This document shows, piece after piece, positions 34,786-38,690 of a stretch of DNA of 38,690 nucleotides. A program made the position numbers and the translations under genes. Position 1 is the first letter of the stretch. Each line of letters opens with the position of its first letter. Under the pieces are notes generated by a model, which saw nothing but the letters and a program-made list of their open reading frames with translations, did no database searches and was not told the origin of the DNA. The stretch comes from Bacteroidia bacterium (GTDB lineage: Bacteria > Bacteroidota > Bacteroidia > Flavobacteriales > Flavobacteriaceae). The stretch spans positions 1 through 38,690 of the forward strand of contig JAUIBH010000030.1 of NCBI GenBank assembly GCA_030427985.1, read 5' to 3'.

Positions 34786-36612
34786 ATGAAATTTTCCAGG
34801 ATGATAAAAGTTTCGGCCTTGGTTGGAACTTTATTTTTAATGACAGCTTCTTGTGAAGATGAACTGGACACCATAGGCGAAGGTGTTATAGGGGGAGACC
34901 CTTTTGTTACGGGCACCGCAGAGTATGATGTTTTTGCCTTTAACAAGAGCATTGTTGCCGTACAGACCAACCGCCTGCCATTGTACCAATTGGGCACGTT
35001 CAACGACCCGGTTTATGGAAAACGCAAGGCAAGTATTATGGCCCAGATCACCCTGCCCAGTTCAGAACCGATTTTTGGGGATTATTCCCAAGCTACAGAG
35101 AACAATGCCGATTCTGATGATAATGATGCCACTGTTCCTGAAGAAGAAACCGTTAAGGAAGTCTACTTGTACATACCGTTCCAAAGGCCCCCTTCTGTCT
35201 CGAATGATAGTGATGGAGATGGTGTAGAGAATGAGTTGGATGTTAAACCCTATGACCCCACTTCAGATTCAGATGGCGATGGGGTTACGGATATTGAGGA
35301 GAAGAACATTGGTTCCAACCCGCTTGATGCCGATGAAGATGGTACTGGAGCTGATTTTGTCCCCAATATTTTCCCAAAAACCTATGATTTGGACAGTATT
35401 TACGGAAACAGGGAAAAGACTTTCGAAATAAAAGTGTCAAAGTCGAACTATTTTCTTCGGGATTTGGATCCCAACACCAATTTTGAGGAACGGCAGCGTT
35501 ATTTCTCCAACCAAGACTTTTCAAGTTTTATAGGAGAGGAACTTACCAAGGATGGTGAAAAGATCGTAATTATAGATAATAAGGAAATGTTGACTTTTGC
35601 CGAGGATGATCCAGATACGGAAGATGTTGACGAATCTAAAACAGTAGTGGAATCTCGTTTGGCACCTGGCATCCATGTGAAGTTAAATGAAGCCTTCTTT
35701 CAACAGAACATTTTGGATAAGGAAGGGCAACCCGAATTGCTGAGCCAGTCCAATTTTGCCAATTTTTTTAGGGGTGTTCATATTACCGCAGGGGATATGG
35801 ATTCAGAAGACCTAATGTTTTTGTTGGACCTGACGAGAGCCAATATCACCATCACCTATACATACCAGGATTACAACGCTGCAGATGGAGAGGTGGAAAC
35901 GGCAGAAAAAGATTATGTTCTTAACTTATTGAGCGTAAACACGAACACAAACAGCTACGTTGGAAATGCCGTCAATATTTTTGAAGAAGAACCGCTTTCT
36001 CCAGATATTGCAAGTGAATTGGACAATGGGCAAAATGCCTCCCAGATTTATGTCAAAGGGGCAAAGACCCTTACCGAAATACGTTTGTTTGAAGAAACCT
36101 TGAATGGTGGAGTGGACATCATCAACCAGATCAAGGCAAACAATTGGATCATCAACGAAGCCAATCTGGTCTTTTATGTAGATCAGAGTGCACTGGGAGA
36201 AGGGGTTGTGGAACCCCCAAGACTCTACCTGTACAATGCAGAAACAAATTTGCCTTTATACAATATTCCAACAGAAAATAACCTTAATGATGGCCCATTG
36301 GGTCGCTACCTTAATTATGATGGGATTATTGACAAAGAAAATAATACTACAAAATATACCATCAGAATAACCGAACACCTTAATAATATTATTGTTAGGG
36401 ATTCCACAAATGCCAGTTTGGCACTGACCTTGACATCAAACATCGATTTTATAAGGACACAAGAGGGGATGGATGGCAATAATCAAGGGATTGATGTTCC
36501 TGTGAGGGCATCCATAAGCCCTTTGGGCACTGTTCTGTACGGTAGTAATGTTGACCCCGCTAACGAGGACAAGAAACTAAAGCTTGAAATTTATTATACC
36601 GAAGCGAACTGA
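34786..36612 (+). CDS. DUF4270 lipoprotein with thrombospondin type 3-like repeats
   Basis: This 608-residue lipoprotein has a lipobox ending at Cys23 (FLMTASC). It belongs to DUF4270 by [30 protein letters not shown] and the long beta-rich body with [12 protein letters not shown] and [11 protein letters not shown]. Residues 141-188 hold [24 protein letters not shown] and DADEDGTG, which are calcium-binding thrombospondin type 3-like repeats that look inserted into the domain. It follows the GT5-like gene by 5 bases and precedes glmS, which has its own promoter. The arrangement recurs in Flavobacteriia as far as I recall. Function is unknown; outer-membrane surface location is probable. Confidence 0.88.
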   Translation: MKFSRMIKVSALVGTLFLMTASCEDELDTIGEGVIGGDPFVTGTAEYDVFAFNKSIVAVQTNRLPLYQLGTFNDPVYGKRKASIMAQITLPSSEPIFGDYSQATENNADSDDNDATVPEEETVKEVYLYIPFQRPPSVSNDSDGDGVENELDVKPYDPTSDSDGDGVTDIEEKNIGSNPLDADEDGTGADFVPNIFPKTYDLDSIYGNREKTFEIKVSKSNYFLRDLDPNTNFEERQRYFSNQDFSSFIGEELTKDGEKIVIIDNKEMLTFAEDDPDTEDVDESKTVVESRLAPGIHVKLNEAFFQQNILDKEGQPELLSQSNFANFFRGVHITAGDMDSEDLMFLLDLTRANITITYTYQDYNAADGEVETAEKDYVLNLLSVNTNTNSYVGNAVNIFEEEPLSPDIASELDNGQNASQIYVKGAKTLTEIRLFEETLNGGVDIINQIKANNWIINEANLVFYVDQSALGEGVVEPPRLYLYNAETNLPLYNIPTENNLNDGPLGRYLNYDGIIDKENNTTKYTIRITEHLNNIIVRDSTNASLALTLTSNIDFIRTQEGMDGNNQGIDVPVRASISPLGTVLYGSNVDPANEDKKLKLEIYYTEAN

Positions 36613-36667
36613 TATTGCTTCTTATGCTTAATTTTACGTTGTTCATCGTTTTGAACGTGTCGTTTTG

Positions 36668-36697
36668 TTGATTTTTGGCCAATAGATTATACTTTTA
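36668..36697 (+). promoter_or_regulatory. Promoter of glmS
   Basis: TTG (36668-36670), exactly 19 bases, TACTTTTA (36690-36697): a match to TTG-N19-TAnnTTTG except for the last base. The start would be near 36704, leaving a leader of about 37 nt before the ATG at 36741. No glmS ribozyme-like structure fits in this space. Confidence 0.6.
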
Positions 36698-36740
36698 ATG
36701 ACCTAAACCTAGCAACAACCGTTCATCAAAAATCGATCTT

Positions 36741-38588
36741 ATGTGTGGAATAGTAGGGTATATTGGTCACAGAGACGCATATCCCATAATAATAAAAGGT
36801 CTTCAAAGACTGGAATATAGAGGTTACGATAGTGCTGGAATTGTACTTTTTGACGGAGAAAACACCAGCTTGTCCAAAACCAAAGGTAAGGTTGAAGACT
36901 TAAAGCATAAAGCTGAAACTTCAATATCTACAACAGGAAAACTTGGACTTGGTCACACAAGATGGGCCACCCATGGGGTTCCCAACGATGAAAACTCCCA
37001 TCCCCACTATTCAAATTCGGGTGATTTGGTAATTATCCATAATGGAATCATCGAAAATTATGAGTCCATAAAAACGGCACTGATCAAAAGAGGCTATTCC
37101 TTTCAATCTGATACGGATACAGAAGTATTGGTCAACCTTATTGAAGAGGTCAAGAATAAAGAAGGTGTAAAGCTCGGCAAAGCAGTTCAAATTGCATTGA
37201 ACCAAGTTGTAGGCGCCTATGCAATTGCCGTTTTTGATAAAAATAAGCCTGATGAGATTGTAGTGGCCAAACTGGGCAGCCCGTTGGCCATCGGAATTGG
37301 GGAAAACGAATATTTTATTGCATCGGACGCTTCGCCATTTATTGAATTTACCAATAATGCGGTTTATTTAGAAGATGAAGAAATGGCTATCATACGCATT
37401 GGTAAGGAAATCAAGTTGCGTAAAATCAAGGATGACTCCATTGCCTACCCCAATATCATGGAGCTTCAATTGAATCTTGAGGAGATTGAAAAGGGAGGCT
37501 ACGAGCATTTCATGCTCAAGGAAATTTATGAGCAACCCAGAGCCATATTGGACACCTACAGAGGGCGTTTGCTTGCCGATCAAGGCCTGATAAAAATGGC
37601 AGGGATAGATCAAAATTTAGAAAAATTCCTCAATGCCAACAGAATTATTATTGTGGCCTGTGGAACATCATGGCATGCTGGATTGGTTGCCGAGTACATC
37701 TTTGAGGACTTAGCCAGGATTCCCGTTGAAGTGGAGTACGCTTCCGAATTCAGGTATAGAAATCCAGTGATTACCGAAAATGACGTGTTGATCGCCATTT
37801 CGCAATCTGGAGAAACTGCAGATACTTTGGCGGCCATTAAGTTAGCCAAAAAAAGAGGGGCTTTTGTATTTGGCGTGTGCAATGTTGTGGGCTCGTCAAT
37901 AGCCCGGGAAACCCATGCAGGTGCCTATACCCATGCAGGGCCGGAGATTGGAGTGGCTTCTACAAAAGCGTTCACCACACAAATTACAGTACTCACTTTA
38001 ATTGCTCTTAAACTGGCGCAAGAAAAGGGAAGCTTATCACAATCTAAGTACCATGAATATTTGGCGGAGCTTGAAAGTATTCCAGCCAAAGTGGAGAAAA
38101 CGTTGGAGTCCAATGCGATTGTGGAACAGATTTCAGAAAAGTATAAGGATTCTACTAACTGTCTGTATTTAGGAAGGGGATATAATTTCCCTGTAGCCTT
38201 GGAAGGTGCCCTAAAGCTGAAGGAAATCAGTTATATCCATGCAGAGGGCTATCCAGCTGCCGAAATGAAACATGGCCCCATTGCTTTGATCGATGAACAA
38301 ATGCCCGTTATTGTCATTGCAACCAAAAAGGGACATTATGAAAAGGTGGTGAGCAACATTCAGGAAATTAAGTCCAGAAATGGGCGGATCATTGCCATTG
38401 TTACCGAAGGGGACAAAACCGTAAAAGAACTTGCGGACCACGTTATTGAGGTTCCCGAAACTTCGGAAGGACTATCGCCCTTATTGACCACAATACCATT
38501 GCAATTATTATCGTACCACATAGCCGTAATGCGGGGATGTAATGTGGATCAACCCAGAAATTTGGCAAAATCGGTTACTGTGGAGTAA
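36741..38588 (+). CDS. glmS: Glutamine-fructose-6-phosphate aminotransferase (isomerising)
   Basis: This 615-residue cytoplasmic enzyme makes glucosamine-6-phosphate from fructose-6-phosphate and glutamine, the first step to peptidoglycan and lipopolysaccharide amino sugars. After removal of Met1 the catalytic Cys of MCGIVGYIG is the N-terminal nucleophile of the glutaminase half (about 1-230). The C-terminal half has two SIS domains (ACGTSWHAG near 310, AISQSGETADT near 355, LGRGYNFPVALEGALKLKEI near 480) and ends in the classic QPRNLAKSVTVE. Length is standard. Its own promoter lies upstream and a strong terminator downstream. Confidence 0.99.
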   Translation: MCGIVGYIGHRDAYPIIIKGLQRLEYRGYDSAGIVLFDGENTSLSKTKGKVEDLKHKAETSISTTGKLGLGHTRWATHGVPNDENSHPHYSNSGDLVIIHNGIIENYESIKTALIKRGYSFQSDTDTEVLVNLIEEVKNKEGVKLGKAVQIALNQVVGAYAIAVFDKNKPDEIVVAKLGSPLAIGIGENEYFIASDASPFIEFTNNAVYLEDEEMAIIRIGKEIKLRKIKDDSIAYPNIMELQLNLEEIEKGGYEHFMLKEIYEQPRAILDTYRGRLLADQGLIKMAGIDQNLEKFLNANRIIIVACGTSWHAGLVAEYIFEDLARIPVEVEYASEFRYRNPVITENDVLIAISQSGETADTLAAIKLAKKRGAFVFGVCNVVGSSIARETHAGAYTHAGPEIGVASTKAFTTQITVLTLIALKLAQEKGSLSQSKYHEYLAELESIPAKVEKTLESNAIVEQISEKYKDSTNCLYLGRGYNFPVALEGALKLKEISYIHAEGYPAAEMKHGPIALIDEQMPVIVIATKKGHYEKVVSNIQEIKSRNGRIIAIVTEGDKTVKELADHVIEVPETSEGLSPLLTTIPLQLLSYHIAVMRGCNVDQPRNLAKSVTVE

Positions 38589-38614
38589 CTTTTCAGATTA
38601 TTAATTTACTATAT

Positions 38615-38641
38615 AATAGCACCCAATTGGGTGCTATTTTT
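38615..38641 (+). terminator. Terminator after glmS
   Basis: A perfect 10-bp stem (AATAGCACCC at 38615-38624 with GGGTGCTATT at 38629-38638), AATT loop, followed by T to 38641. The remaining bases to the window end show nothing else. Confidence 0.92.
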
Positions 38642-38690
38642 ATGAAATAGACATATTTAAACCATATTTTTTAAGAAAAAAGTATTATGC

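Noticed and set aside
36613..36740. Possible glmS ribozyme upstream of glmS
   Set aside because: The gap is short, contains a good promoter near its 3' end, and leaves about 37 nt of leader; no ribozyme core is seen.

Overview
The window is chromosomal DNA from a marine-type Bacteroidetes, most likely a Flavobacteriaceae member close to Muricauda/Allomuricauda/Flagellimonas. The evidence is three TonB-dependent receptors, many lipoproteins with short Bacteroidetes-style lipoboxes, DUF4270, DUF5689 and DUF3124 proteins, promoters of the TTG-N19-TAnnTTTG type, moderate-to-low GC, and flavobacterial intergenic palindromes. The genus is an inference; no rRNA or tRNA is present to settle it. I see no phage, IS element, CRISPR array or plasmid module. 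Genes are densely packed and only one gap exceeds 300 bp.

Left part (1-9360). The 3' part of pgi is followed by a large TonB-dependent receptor, a small four-helix membrane protein, and a divergent locus. That locus has a secreted endonuclease/exonuclease/phosphatase-family enzyme on the minus strand. On the plus strand are a second receptor of the same subfamily and a lipoprotein combining a DUF5689-like region with a lamin-tail-like domain. This trio reads as a candidate system for surface binding, cleavage and import of a phosphodiester compound, possibly extracellular DNA, and is the most promising functional hypothesis here.

Middle (9361-23700). This part holds a SYLF protein, an exported DinB-fold protein, katG with an ankyrin-repeat protein and a YafV-type amidase, an Ig-like lipoprotein and ComF. 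It continues with a coiled-coil membrane protein, homodimeric glycyl-tRNA synthetase, formate-tetrahydrofolate ligase, a DUF3124 lipoprotein and a small membrane protein that seems to have lost its ATG (ACG at the expected place). Next comes a repeat-rich gap of about 290-345 bp and a hexapeptide acetyltransferase.

Right part (23750-38690). A FecA-like receptor follows an isochorismatase-fold hydrolase and a small beta-barrel protein. Then come exonuclease III, an aldo/keto reductase, and a five-gene minus-strand operon: panC, panD, a flippase-like membrane protein, a degenerate alpha/beta-hydrolase, and radA. Facing panC from a nearly symmetrical divergent promoter is a run of a GT5-only 'glycogen synthase' that lacks its ADP-glucose motif, a DUF4270 lipoprotein with calcium-type repeats, and glmS ending in a strong terminator.

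Most genes are ordinary housekeeping. The items worth a second look are the nuclease/receptor/lipoprotein locus, the Asp-for-Ser nucleophile elbow in the hydrolase beside radA, the catalytically doubtful GT5 protein, the katG-ankyrin pairing, the ACG start, and the duplicated 29-bp promoter-like element.
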